DNA from: Chloroflexi bacterium 13_1_40CM_68_21
GTDB taxonomy: Bacteria > Chloroflexota > Limnocylindria > P2-11E
Assembly (NCBI GenBank): GCA_001917735.1
Contig: MNEO01000087.1
Coordinates: 1 to 22,603 of the forward strand
Direction: 5' to 3'
Length of the DNA stretch: 22,603 nt
In this document: positions 1 to 7,331 of the stretch, piece after piece
Position numbering within the stretch: the stretch's first letter is position 1
How the letters are laid out: every line of letters starts with the position of its first letter
The notes under the pieces: generated by a model
What the model was told of the DNA's origin: nothing
Seen by the model: only the letters and a program-made list of their open reading frames with translations
Database searches by the model: none
Position numbers and translations under genes: made by a program

Positions 1-1
1 G

Positions 2-1510
2 TCCGTGCTCGGCATGAAGCCGGATGACATCAAGGCGAAGTACACGCAGCCCTGGGTGAAGCCGGATCTCTTCGTCCCGATCAAGGCCATCCCCGTCTCG
101 CAGATGGATGGGATCAAGGCGCGCCTGGGGGTCATCGAGGGTGTAGCGATACAGGCCACGCGCGTCCGCAGCTACCCGAGCGGTCTCGCGGCGCAGACGC
201 TCGGCTACCTCGCCGAGGCCGGCGACGACGAGGCGAAGGCCAAGACCGCGCGGGGGGTGGAGGCCGGCGATCTGATCGGAAAGAAGGGCACCGGACTCGA
301 GGCGACGCTCGACGACGAGCTCGGTGGCAGCTACGGGTGGCGTCTCGGCATCGTCGAGTCGGACGAGCGCCCGGTCGAGACACTCGCCGAGACCGCGCCC
401 GTGCCCGGCCGCGACGTCGTCCTTTCGCTCGATCCGAAGCTGCAGCGCGCGGCCGAGACGGCGCTCGGCGATCAGAAGGGCGCGATCGTCGCGGAGGATC
501 CCTGGAGCGGCGAGATCCTGGCGATCGCGAGCCGGCCGACCTTCGATCTCAACGCCTTCGTCTCCGGCGACAGCGCGGCCATCTCCCGTTACTCGGCCGA
601 TCCGAAGCAGCCGTTCTTCAACCGCGCCACGTTCGGCCAGTACCCGACGGGGTCATCGTTCAAGCCGGTCACGTCGACCGCCGCGCTGCGGACCGGCGTG
701 TACAGGTGGGGCGACCGCATCGACTGCCCGCTCCGCTGGACCGGGTACGGTGAGCAATGGGCGCAGTTGAATCACGAGAGCGTCGCGCTTGGACTGATCG
801 ATCTGCGCACCGCGCTCGCACGGAGCTGCAACACCTTCTTCTACGAGATCGGCAAGCGCCTCAACGACCGCGATCCGAACATCCTCCCGAACACGGCGAA
901 GAGCTTCGGCCTCGGGAAGGCGACGGACATCGACTTCGTGTTCGAGTCGCAGGGGATCGTGCCGAGCCCCGACTGGAAGAAGCAGCGCTTCACAAGTCCC
1001 GCGGACCAGGTGTGGAACCCGGGCGACGCGACGAACCTCGCGATCGGACAGGGCTTCCTTCTCGCCACGCCGCTACAGATGGCCAACTACGCGGCGGCGC
1101 TCGCGAACGACGGGATCGTGTGGAAGCCCCGGCTTGTCATCGAGGTGCGCGACCGTGACGGGAAGGTCACCAAGACGTTCCCGAAGACACAGGCCGGATC
1201 CGCGCTGTCGATCCCGACCGATCTCTCGCTCATCCGCGACGGCATGCATGCGGTGACGACCGACGCGGACGGGACCGTCTCCTCGGTCTACCGCACGTAC
1301 GCGGTGAGCACCGCCGGCAAGAGCGGGACCGCCGAGACCTCGGTCCCCGGCAAGGTGGATGCGTGGTTCATCGGCTTCGCGACATTCGAGCAGCCATCCA
1401 TCGCGATCGCCGCGGTGCTCGACGAGTACACCGAGCGGCCCGGCGTCTTCGGCTCGGTCGATTCGGCCATCGCCGCCAAAGCGGTCTTCGCCGCGAAGTT
1501 CGGAACGTGA
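2..1510 (+). CDS. MecA-like penicillin-binding protein (transpeptidase), 5' partial
   Basis: Peptidoglycan DD-transpeptidase of the class B PBP type, cross-linking stem peptides outside the membrane. The reading frame is open to the window edge, so the N-terminal membrane anchor and part of the first domain are missing. Numbering from the GTG at 5, the first ~40 residues resemble the end of the NTF2-like MecA_N domain (QPWVKPDLFVPI). A dimerisation region follows (RSYPSG..AQTLGYL), then the transpeptidase domain from about residue 135. All three penicillin-binding motifs are present: SSFK at 217-220 (acylated Ser217), SCN at 274-276 and KSGT at 439-442. The family assignment is secure. The MecA_N architecture does not by itself mean beta-lactam resistance, since many Gram-positive-type housekeeping PBPs have it. 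The gene stops with TGA 7 nt before the convergent neighbour's stop. Confidence 0.95.
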   Translation, partial: SVLGMKPDDIKAKYTQPWVKPDLFVPIKAIPVSQMDGIKARLGVIEGVAIQATRVRSYPSGLAAQTLGYLAEAGDDEAKAKTARGVEAGDLIGKKGTGLEATLDDELGGSYGWRLGIVESDERPVETLAETAPVPGRDVVLSLDPKLQRAAETALGDQKGAIVAEDPWSGEILAIASRPTFDLNAFVSGDSAAISRYSADPKQPFFNRATFGQYPTGSSFKPVTSTAALRTGVYRWGDRIDCPLRWTGYGEQWAQLNHESVALGLIDLRTALARSCNTFFYEIGKRLNDRDPNILPNTAKSFGLGKATDIDFVFESQGIVPSPDWKKQRFTSPADQVWNPGDATNLAIGQGFLLATPLQMANYAAALANDGIVWKPRLVIEVRDRDGKVTKTFPKTQAGSALSIPTDLSLIRDGMHAVTTDADGTVSSVYRTYAVSTAGKSGTAETSVPGKVDAWFIGFATFEQPSIAIAAVLDEYTERPGVFGSVDSAIAAKAVFAAKFGT

Positions 1511-1517
1511 CGCGGGG

Positions 1518-2384
1518 CTACTCGGTGATCCGCACGGCGATCCACTGGACGGAGGCCGGCGCCGTCAACGTACCGGCGGGCATGCCGAACGCTGCCGAAG
1601 GCTCTGGCTCAACCGGCCCGGTCGGGCGGTAAACGGCGAGTCGAAGGTCACCGCTCGCGGCGTCATAACGCGCATCGCACCAACGGTCGAGCAGCCCCGC
1701 GATGGAGCGAGTCCCAGGTGCCGTGCGCAGCGAGAAGACCTCACGGTCGAGTGACGCGAACGCCTGCGCGTCGAACGGGACAAGGTCGGCGGGGTCGAGC
1801 GGCTCCTCGCCCAGCGCTCCGCCGTTCGCGTCGTACTCGCGAAAGGTCACCTTCCGCCCCGGGCTCCGGCCGATCACAAAGAAGCGCTCGCCCGAGGCGA
1901 ACCAGTTCGCGTAGACGGGGTCGCGAGCATGAACGGACCACTCGCGCGATGCGGTGATGCGCCCCTCCCGATCGAGCAGGCTGAACCAGCCTTTGCCGAT
2001 CACGGGAAGCGCCGCGCGCTTGGGTGACCAGAAGATTCCTTCTGGCCAGGTCGGAACGATCGGCCAGCGGATGCCCTTGCCGACGTGGCCGAGGAGGAGA
2101 CGGCCGTCCTCTCGCAGCTTCTTGGTGGCGGGGTAAGCGAACGCTCCTCCGTCCGGTGACCAGGGCGCGAGCGGCGCGACGGCGAGCGCGTACGGGAGCT
2201 TCGTTCCTTTGCCCTTCGGACCGACGAGCTTCGCCTTCCAGCAGCTCGCGCCCATCGCGTACTCGCTCCCCTCGCTGAAGGCGAGCGTGAAACCACCGTT
2301 CGGACTCGGATAGCTCCTCCTCGCCCACTCGTCCGCGGGAGGAGGTTCGATGTGGTGCGGCTCGCCGATCCGGACCACATGCAT
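1518..2384 (-). CDS. Hypothetical protein with PD40/TolB-like beta-propeller repeats
   Basis: 288-residue protein that I cannot assign to a named family. Recurrent SPxG-type strand turns (SPNGGFTLAF, SPDGGAFAYP, SPKRAALPV) followed by hydrophobic stretches resemble PD40/WD40-like blades of TolB and related propellers, so a small beta-propeller or surface-binding fold is likely. No convincing signal peptide, membrane segment or catalytic motif is visible. The ATG at 2384 lies in the self-complementary hexamer ATGCAT, with no good Shine-Dalgarno sequence before it. An internal start would not change the core. The gene is convergent with the PBP gene (7-nt gap) and divergent from the peptidase pair. 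Function unknown. Confidence 0.7.
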   Translation of the reverse strand: MHVVRIGEPHHIEPPPADEWARRSYPSPNGGFTLAFSEGSEYAMGASCWKAKLVGPKGKGTKLPYALAVAPLAPWSPDGGAFAYPATKKLREDGRLLLGHVGKGIRWPIVPTWPEGIFWSPKRAALPVIGKGWFSLLDREGRITASREWSVHARDPVYANWFASGERFFVIGRSPGRKVTFREYDANGGALGEEPLDPADLVPFDAQAFASLDREVFSLRTAPGTRSIAGLLDRWCDARYDAASGDLRLAVYRPTGPVEPEPSAAFGMPAGTLTAPASVQWIAVRITE

Positions 2385-2425
2385 ATCCTGACGCTCGGTC
2401 CCGTAGACTTTTCACCGTCCCAACC

Positions 2426-3700
2426 CTGACCGACGTCCCGGCTACGCGTCGCCTCGATAACGGGCTCGTGATGCACGCGCTCGAGGCGAGGCACGCGCCT
2501 GTCGTCTCGCTCTGGGTCTGGTACCAGGTCGGCGGGCGCAACGAAGTTCCGGGCACGACCGGGATGTCCCACTTCCTCGAGCACATGCTGTTCAAGGGCA
2601 CGCCAGCGCACCCGAAAGGTGATCTGGACAAGCTCCTCGCGCGATACGGAGCGCTCTGGAACGCCTTCACCAGCGAGGACGTGACCTGCTACTTCGAGAC
2701 GGTGCCTAAAGAGCGCTATCCCGTCGCGCTCGAGCTCGAGGCCGACCGCATGCGCAACGCGCTCATCTCACCGGAAGAGACCGAGGCCGAGCGGAACGTC
2801 ATCGTGAGCGAACGCGAGGGTCTCGAGAACGATCCGTCGTTCCTTCTCGGCGAGCAGCTACAGCGGGTGGCGTTCTCGCGGCATACCTACGGGCAGGGCG
2901 TCATCGGCAGCAAAGAAGAGATCAAGCTGATGACCCGGGACGGGCTCTACGCGCACTACCGCCGTCACTACGCACCGAACAACGCGTACTTCATCGTCGC
3001 GGGCGACGCGCCGGCGAGCGAGCTGCTCGACCGCGCCGCGGTGGCGTTCGGACCTCTGGGCGCGGAGGTGCCGGCCGAGCCTCCGCGAGCGCCCGAGCCG
3101 CCGCAATACGGCGAGAAGCGCGTGATCGTTCGCCGCGCCGGCGGCGCGCTGCCGATCTTGCAGATCGGCTATCACGCGCCCTGCGCGAGCGATCCGCGAG
3201 CGCCGGCGCTGTCGATGCTTGCCGTCGCGCTGGCGGGCGCGACCGCGGGAGGGGGAGAGACCGCATCGGGCCGTTCGTCTCGGCTCTATCGAGCGCTCGT
3301 CGATACGGGACTCGCTACGGCGGTGGATGCGTCCTTCCAGCTCATGAAGGACCCCTACCTGTTCGTCGTCGAGGCGCACCTTCGGTCGGGCGTGACGCAC
3401 GAGCAGGTCGAGCGTGTGATCCTCGACGAGCTCGCGCGCACCGCGCGCGAAGCCCTTACCGATGATGAGTTCGCACGCACCCGGCGGCAGATGCTTTCGG
3501 CGAGCGCGTTCATGACCGACACGATCACCTGGCGCGCATTCCGCTTCGGCCAGCTGCTCGCGACGGGAGCGGCGAGCTCGCTCTCCGAGTGGTATGACCG
3601 GCTCGCTGCGGTCACCGCCGAGGAGATCCGCGCCGCGGCCGAAGCCGTCTTCCAGGAGAAGGGCCGGGTCGTCGGATGGTTCGTCCCGGAGGCGCGGTGA
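2426..3700 (+). CDS. M16 family zinc metallopeptidase, catalytic subunit
   Basis: Processing-peptidase/PqqL-like M16B protease that would degrade or process peptides with a bound zinc. Numbering from the first GTG at 2468, the inverted zinc motif HFLEH is at 35-39 (His35, Glu38, His39). The downstream acidic stretch NVIVSERE (110-117) supplies the third ligand. The second M16 half has the conserved SSRLYRAL segment near residue 280. About 410 residues is normal for one M16B subunit. The family's conserved opening (RRLDNGLVMHALE) begins upstream of that GTG, and no ATG, GTG or TTG precedes it in frame. The CTG at 2426 is the best near-cognate candidate and is used here, but no Shine-Dalgarno sequence supports it. 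The stop overlaps the next M16 gene by 4 nt (GTGA), consistent with a two-subunit enzyme. Confidence 0.9.
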   Translation: MTDVPATRRLDNGLVMHALEARHAPVVSLWVWYQVGGRNEVPGTTGMSHFLEHMLFKGTPAHPKGDLDKLLARYGALWNAFTSEDVTCYFETVPKERYPVALELEADRMRNALISPEETEAERNVIVSEREGLENDPSFLLGEQLQRVAFSRHTYGQGVIGSKEEIKLMTRDGLYAHYRRHYAPNNAYFIVAGDAPASELLDRAAVAFGPLGAEVPAEPPRAPEPPQYGEKRVIVRRAGGALPILQIGYHAPCASDPRAPALSMLAVALAGATAGGGETASGRSSRLYRALVDTGLATAVDASFQLMKDPYLFVVEAHLRSGVTHEQVERVILDELARTAREALTDDEFARTRRQMLSASAFMTDTITWRAFRFGQLLATGAASSLSEWYDRLAAVTAEEIRAAAEAVFQEKGRVVGWFVPEAR

Positions 3701-4953
3701 ACGTACAGCGCCACCGCCTGCCGAACGGTCTGCGTATCGCCGTCGCGCCGATCAGCGGTCTTCGGTCCGTCGCGACCCTCCTCGCGGTCGAAGCCGGGCA
3801 ATGGTTCGAGCCCGCCGGTCGTCCTGGCATCGCGCGCCTCTGCGCGCTGGCGATGCTGCGCGGCACGACCAAACGAGACGCCAAGAGCTGGGCCGACGCC
3901 CTCGACGCCATCGGCGCCGCCGCGCGTCTCGACGTCGGGCCCCACGCGGCCACCTTTAGCGCGCAGTCGCTCGCGGATGACGTCGGCGAGCTGCTCGCGC
4001 TCATGGCCGAGGCCGTAATCACTCCGGCGTTCGCCCCGAAAGAGGTCGAGCTCGTGCGGCAGCAGACGGTCGCTCAGCTCGAAGAGGATTCGCGCAACAC
4101 GCGGGCTGTCGCCGAGCGAGTGTGGCGGGAGCTCGTCTACCCGCCCGCGCACCCCTTCCACGCCCGGCCGATCGGTGATCCAGCGGTGGTACGGGCCGCG
4201 ACGGCGGAGGAGCTTCGCGGGCATCACGGGCGGGCGATCCGTCCGGACGGCGCGGTCCTCGTCGTCGCGGGCGGCGTCGAGGCGGCGCGCCTTTTCGCGG
4301 AAGCCGAACGCGCCTTCGCGGACTGGTCCGCGCGCGGTCAGCGCGAATCGCGGAGCGTTCCCAGCGCGTCCCTCGGCGGCACGGTCCGGCGGATCGAGAT
4401 GGTGCCCGATAAGACCCAGAGCGACGTTGTCTTGGGGTGGCCCGGGCTGCCGCGGACAGATCCGCGCTTCGTGGCCGCGCGCGTGACGAACATGGTGTTC
4501 GCGGCGGACACGTTCGCGAGCCGCGCCGGTCACGTTGTGCGCGACGAGCTCGGGCTCGCCTACTACGTCTTCAGCACGATCGGCACGTCGCGCGGTCAAT
4601 CGCCGTGGACGGTACGGATGGGGGTCAACCCCATCAACGTCGAGCGCGCCGTCAGCGTGACCCTCGACGAGCTGCGCAAGATCGTCGCCGGCAAGGTTTC
4701 GGAGGACGATCTCGAGCTCGCGCAGGACAAGCTCGTGGGCGAGCTCGACGTCGCTCGCGAGAGTCCCGGCGGGGTCGCGTCGCTCATGCTCGAGGGCGAG
4801 GTCTTCGAGCTTGGGCCTGACCACGTGGAGCGGTACCCGCGCGAGCTCCGAGCGGTGACGCTCGACCAAGTCATCGACACAGCACGCAGCTTTCTCCCGC
4901 CCGACCGTCACGCCCTCGCGATCGCCGGCCCGCCCCTCCCGGAGGCGGACTGA
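3697..4953 (+). CDS. M16 family peptidase-like protein, non-catalytic subunit
   Basis: Second M16 protein, equivalent to the inactive partner that completes the substrate chamber in heterodimeric M16B enzymes. It starts like its relatives (VNVQRHRLPNGLRIAV) and has the two-halved M16 fold, including the C-terminal half segment RDELGLAYYVFS. In place of the zinc-binding HxxEH it reads GIARLCALAML, so it cannot bind the metal. GTG 3697 was chosen over ATG 3676 because it overlaps the upstream stop as GTGA, a common coupling arrangement, and places the conserved start at residue 1. 418 residues. The gene is in an operon with the catalytic subunit upstream and the DUF2255-like gene downstream. 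Confidence 0.9.
   Translation: MNVQRHRLPNGLRIAVAPISGLRSVATLLAVEAGQWFEPAGRPGIARLCALAMLRGTTKRDAKSWADALDAIGAAARLDVGPHAATFSAQSLADDVGELLALMAEAVITPAFAPKEVELVRQQTVAQLEEDSRNTRAVAERVWRELVYPPAHPFHARPIGDPAVVRAATAEELRGHHGRAIRPDGAVLVVAGGVEAARLFAEAERAFADWSARGQRESRSVPSASLGGTVRRIEMVPDKTQSDVVLGWPGLPRTDPRFVAARVTNMVFAADTFASRAGHVVRDELGLAYYVFSTIGTSRGQSPWTVRMGVNPINVERAVSVTLDELRKIVAGKVSEDDLELAQDKLVGELDVARESPGGVASLMLEGEVFELGPDHVERYPRELRAVTLDQVIDTARSFLPPDRHALAIAGPPLPEAD
4941..4952 (+). promoter_or_regulatory. Shine-Dalgarno GGAGG with CTG start for the DUF2255-like gene
   Basis: GGAGG at 4941-4945 stands 4 nt before CTG at 4950-4952. The CTG overlaps the TGA stop of the M16 gene (CTGA). It is in frame with the downstream gene and restores about 30 conserved residues that a start at GTG 5040 would remove. 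Confidence 0.6.
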
Positions 4954-5312
4954 GCCTTCCCGCGGCCACGCGCTCGCGGCTCGACCGCGCCCGCGAGGTC
5001 CACATCGAGACGCGTTCACCGAAGGGCCGCACCCACAGCGTGCCGATCTGGGTCGTCGTCGACGGCGACGACGCGTTCGTCCGCACCTACCGCGGGAAGA
5101 CCTCGCGCTGGTACCGCGAGCTCCTGGCCGGTCCGGGCGCGCTGGTCCTCAACGGAAAGCGCGTGCCCGTCCGCGCGGTGCCGGCGACCGATCCGGGGTC
5201 GATCAAGCGCACCTCAGACGGCTACCGCAAGAAGTACCGAAAGAGCGGATCGCTCGACGCGATGCTGCGCCGCTCGGTGTTGCCCACCACACTGCGTCTC
5301 GAGCCGGCGTGA
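4950..5312 (+). CDS. DUF2255-like protein, probable CTG start
   Basis: Small protein resembling DUF2255, whose members are annotated as unknown or loosely as nitroreductase-like. The hallmark core is visible: PIWVVVDGDDAFVRTYRG, then RWYRELL, then a C-terminal KYRKSGSLDAML..TTLRLEP segment. The residues upstream of GTG 5040 (REVHIETRSPKGRTHSVP) fit the usual first strand of the family, so translation very likely begins at CTG 4950. That gives 120 residues, a normal family length. The gene overlaps the end of the M16 pair and is probably translated by coupling from it. A GTG 5040 start would leave a 90-residue protein lacking the first strand. Biochemical function is not known. Confidence 0.75.
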   Translation: MSLPAATRSRLDRAREVHIETRSPKGRTHSVPIWVVVDGDDAFVRTYRGKTSRWYRELLAGPGALVLNGKRVPVRAVPATDPGSIKRTSDGYRKKYRKSGSLDAMLRRSVLPTTLRLEPA

Positions 5313-5401
5313 TCGGCCTGCGGCGTGCGATGACGGGCCTGCCGTCGCAGTTCGGACAGGCACTCCGTCACATGGCGAGTGTGTCCGGGGCTACGCCCGG
5401 C

Positions 5402-6325
5402 TCAGCGGGAGCCGCCCTCCTGCTTGTCGAAGCGGTCGGAGAGCTGCTTCAGATCGTCGAGCCGGGCCTTCCACCGCCGATCCAGATCCGCGATGGCGCT
5501 CTGTGGCGAGCTTGGCGTCAGCTTGGCGTACTGGCCGGTGATGCTCGCGGCGTCGCGGAAGTTCTTCGTCAGTCCGGCGCGGTACCAATCGAGGCGGCCC
5601 GGTACGGCGGTGTTGCTCACGTTGTCCGCTATGAGCGTGTACAACGCTGAGGCCTGCCCCATGTCGTTCGAATCGCGATCCGTCCAGGCGCCCGCGCGAT
5701 CGAACACGCCGGTGACCAGGCCGCTCGCCTGGTCCACCACCTTGGCGTTGGCGTCGATCATCGTGTTCCACTTGTCGCGCTCCGTCACCTGCTGCGCGCC
5801 GAGGGTCTCGCTCATGAGCACGAAACCGGCCGAGAGGACACCCACCGCGATGAGCCCGATCAAGGTCATGAGCTGGCCTGCCCGCCGGGCACCGGATGGA
5901 ACGGTCAAATACCGGACGAGCCCGCGCACCAGCTGGAATCCGCCGAACAGGAGCGGGCCCCAGGCGAGGAAGTAGGTCCCTTCGGAGAACGCGTAGGTCC
6001 CCGCGGTGACGAGACCGCCGCCCGCGAACCAGAGCCCGCCGTTGCGAGCGTCCTTGAAAGCGCTGTGGGATTCGTCGGCCGAGTCGGCGCCCATCTCCTG
6101 CACGAGGGCGGCCAGCTGCGTGTCGTAGGCGCTCCGCTTCTCGGGGTCGACGAGCGTCGCGAGCGCCTCGTCGAGCGTCGCGCGGATCTGCCCCGCGTTG
6201 GCCGGCGGTGAGTCGTTCAACCGCAGCACGTCGCGGCCGTACGCCGAACGGATCTCCATCTCGCTCGCGTTGCGGGGAACGCCCAACAGGTCGTAATAGC
6301 CGGCCACGGCTCGCGATCCTGCCAC
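5402..6325 (-). CDS. Membrane protein with degenerate J-like domain
   Basis: 307-residue protein. Residues 9-71 resemble a DnaJ domain: YYDLLGVPRNASEMEIRSAY at the start and ATLVDPEKRSAYD at the end, as in helices I-II and IV. The HPD tripeptide needed to stimulate Hsp70 ATPase is absent; the corresponding loop reads LRLNDSPPANAG. Three hydrophobic helices follow at about 96-113, 117-137 and 151-172. The C-terminal ~130 residues are soluble and probably alpha-helical. It is most likely a membrane-anchored scaffold or interaction protein, not a co-chaperone. GTG 6325 (5 nt after the mutY stop) and GTG 6307 are both possible starts; the second has an AGGA upstream. It is downstream of mutY in the same orientation and may be co-transcribed. 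Confidence 0.8.
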   Translation of the reverse strand: MAGSRAVAGYYDLLGVPRNASEMEIRSAYGRDVLRLNDSPPANAGQIRATLDEALATLVDPEKRSAYDTQLAALVQEMGADSADESHSAFKDARNGGLWFAGGGLVTAGTYAFSEGTYFLAWGPLLFGGFQLVRGLVRYLTVPSGARRAGQLMTLIGLIAVGVLSAGFVLMSETLGAQQVTERDKWNTMIDANAKVVDQASGLVTGVFDRAGAWTDRDSNDMGQASALYTLIADNVSNTAVPGRLDWYRAGLTKNFRDAASITGQYAKLTPSSPQSAIADLDRRWKARLDDLKQLSDRFDKQEGGSR

Positions 6326-6330
6326 CGGGT

Positions 6331-7221
6331 CTATCGCGCCGGAAGACGCACACCTCGCTCTGAGACCTCAACGAGACCCTCCGCGGCGAGCGCGCGGACG
6401 AGCCGTGGCACGCGGGTATCGATCACCTCGCGTCGAAGGGCTTGCGACGTCACGCCGTGCGGCTTGTCGCGGAGCGCGCGAACGATCGCGCCTCGTACGC
6501 GCCGATCGCTCGTTGCGAAAGGCGACTGCTGTCGCCGCACGACATCGTCGGCGCCCGTGTACGCGCAGATCGGACGCAGCGGACATGCATCGCAGCGCGG
6601 GCGCCGAGCGAGGCAGATCGTCGCGCCGATGTCCATGAGCGCGTGATGCCATCTCGCGGGCTGGCGACGCGACCCCACTCGCTTGTCGAGCTGGATAGCC
6701 TCACGCTCGCTTGCGGTCCGGCCAAAGATCGCGCGGCCGAGCACGCGGCGGATGTTCGTGTCGGCGAATGCCGTGGCATCACCGTGAGCAAAGCAGGCCA
6801 CGGCGGACGCGGTGTAGGCGCCGACGCCCGGGAGCTCGTCGAGCGTGGTCTCGTCGCGCGGCAGGCCGTCGGGACGGAGCCGCGCGATGCGGTGCAGATC
6901 GCGGGCGCGCCTGTTGTAGCCGAGGCCTGACCACTCCCGCAGCACGTCGCCGAGCGAAGCACGGGCCAGAGCGCGCAGCGTTGGAAAGCGCTTCAGGAAT
7001 CGCGTATATGCGGGCAGAACGCGAGATACCTGCGTCTGCTGGAGCATGACTTCGCTGACGAGAACGCGGTACGGGTCGGCTGTGCGCCGCCAGGGAAGGT
7101 CGCGACCAAAGCCGCGGTACCAGGAAAGGACGCGAGATCGGAACCGCGCCGGGGACGGGGGGCGAGGGGGGCGGGCAGCGCGGGGGTCGGGGGGCAGAGC
7201 CCCCCGAGTTTGTTGGTACAA
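6331..7221 (-). CDS. mutY: A/G-specific adenine DNA glycosylase (short MutY)
   Basis: Base-excision repair enzyme that removes adenine mispaired with 8-oxoguanine. The endonuclease III-type fold is clear: LPWRRTADPYRVLVSEVMLQ with catalytic Glu57, the helix-hairpin-helix LPGVGAYTA at 130-138, and catalytic Asp154 in ADTNIRRVLGR. The 4Fe-4S ligands Cys203, 210, 213 and 219 have C-x6-C-x2-C-x5-C spacing. It has no C-terminal NUDIX-like MutT domain. The last ~70 residues instead look like a small winged helix. The only canonical start is TTG 7221, which gives a Pro/Arg-rich tail of ~25 residues encoded by the G-rich tract and hairpin, so the true start is uncertain. The gene is divergent from greA, with start and greA -10 box overlapping. 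Confidence 0.9.
   Translation of the reverse strand: MYQQTRGALPPDPRAARPPRPPSPARFRSRVLSWYRGFGRDLPWRRTADPYRVLVSEVMLQQTQVSRVLPAYTRFLKRFPTLRALARASLGDVLREWSGLGYNRRARDLHRIARLRPDGLPRDETTLDELPGVGAYTASAVACFAHGDATAFADTNIRRVLGRAIFGRTASEREAIQLDKRVGSRRQPARWHHALMDIGATICLARRPRCDACPLRPICAYTGADDVVRRQQSPFATSDRRVRGAIVRALRDKPHGVTSQALRREVIDTRVPRLVRALAAEGLVEVSERGVRLPAR
7151..7194 (+). other. G-quadruplex-prone G-run cluster
   Basis: Six G-runs (7151-7154, 7157-7162, 7166-7171, 7173-7175, 7182-7186, 7189-7194) are separated by loops of 1-6 nt. This meets the G3+N1-7 quadruplex pattern several times over. It lies on the strand that is template for the 5' end of mutY, just upstream of the greA promoter. Confidence 0.6.
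7188..7206. repeat. Perfect 8-bp GC-rich hairpin
   Basis: CGGGGGGC (7188-7195), loop AGA, GCCCCCCG (7199-7206). The stem is perfect and very stable, but only a weak T-stretch (AGTTTG) follows on the plus strand. It lies between mutY codons and the greA promoter. It could be a dispersed genomic repeat, a terminator remnant or a barrier between divergent units. Confidence 0.55.
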
Positions 7222-7222
7222 T
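7214..7222 (+). promoter_or_regulatory. Extended -10 promoter of greA
   Basis: TGG-TACAAT: a TGn extension directly before a -10 hexamer that matches TATAAT at 5 of 6 positions. No good -35 is seen at 17 nt, as expected for extended -10 promoters. It would give a greA leader of roughly 100 nt. Confidence 0.5.
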
Positions 7223-7249
7223 TCGGCGCACAGAACAGTACGCCCGGTT

Positions 7250-7282
7250 GAGTGCTGAGGGCCTTCGGCCTTCAGCGCTTTT
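7250..7282 (+). terminator. Terminator/attenuator-like hairpin in the greA leader
   Basis: Fourteen-pair stem (7250-7263 with 7267-7280, three G-U pairs) and a TTC loop, running into TTTT (7279-7282). It lies 50 nt before the greA start and downstream of the proposed promoter, so it could cause partial termination within the leader. The T-run is short, so efficiency may be modest. Confidence 0.5.
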
Positions 7283-7331
7283 CATTCGAGGGCACGCACG
7301 GTCAAGATCCGTGCTGAGAGCGGAGGCTCCG

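Noticed and set aside
3355..5019. 554-codon open frame on the minus strand opposite the M16 genes
   Set aside because: It is the antisense of two confidently identified M16 genes. Its product is Arg/His/Asp-rich with no recognisable domain, as expected from GC-rich codon bias.
5385..5400. GC hairpin with one bulge between two convergent genes, possible terminator
   Set aside because: Six pairs with a bulge and no T-run on either strand; not distinguishable from chance in this base composition.
5309..5650. 113-codon plus-strand open frame after the DUF2255-like gene
   Set aside because: Mostly antisense to the C-terminus of the J-like membrane protein; no Shine-Dalgarno sequence and no family resemblance.
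7248..7331. 28-residue N-terminal extension of GreA from an upstream start
   Set aside because: It would translate through the leader hairpin, is not conserved in GreA, and ATG 7332 has a perfect GGAGG.
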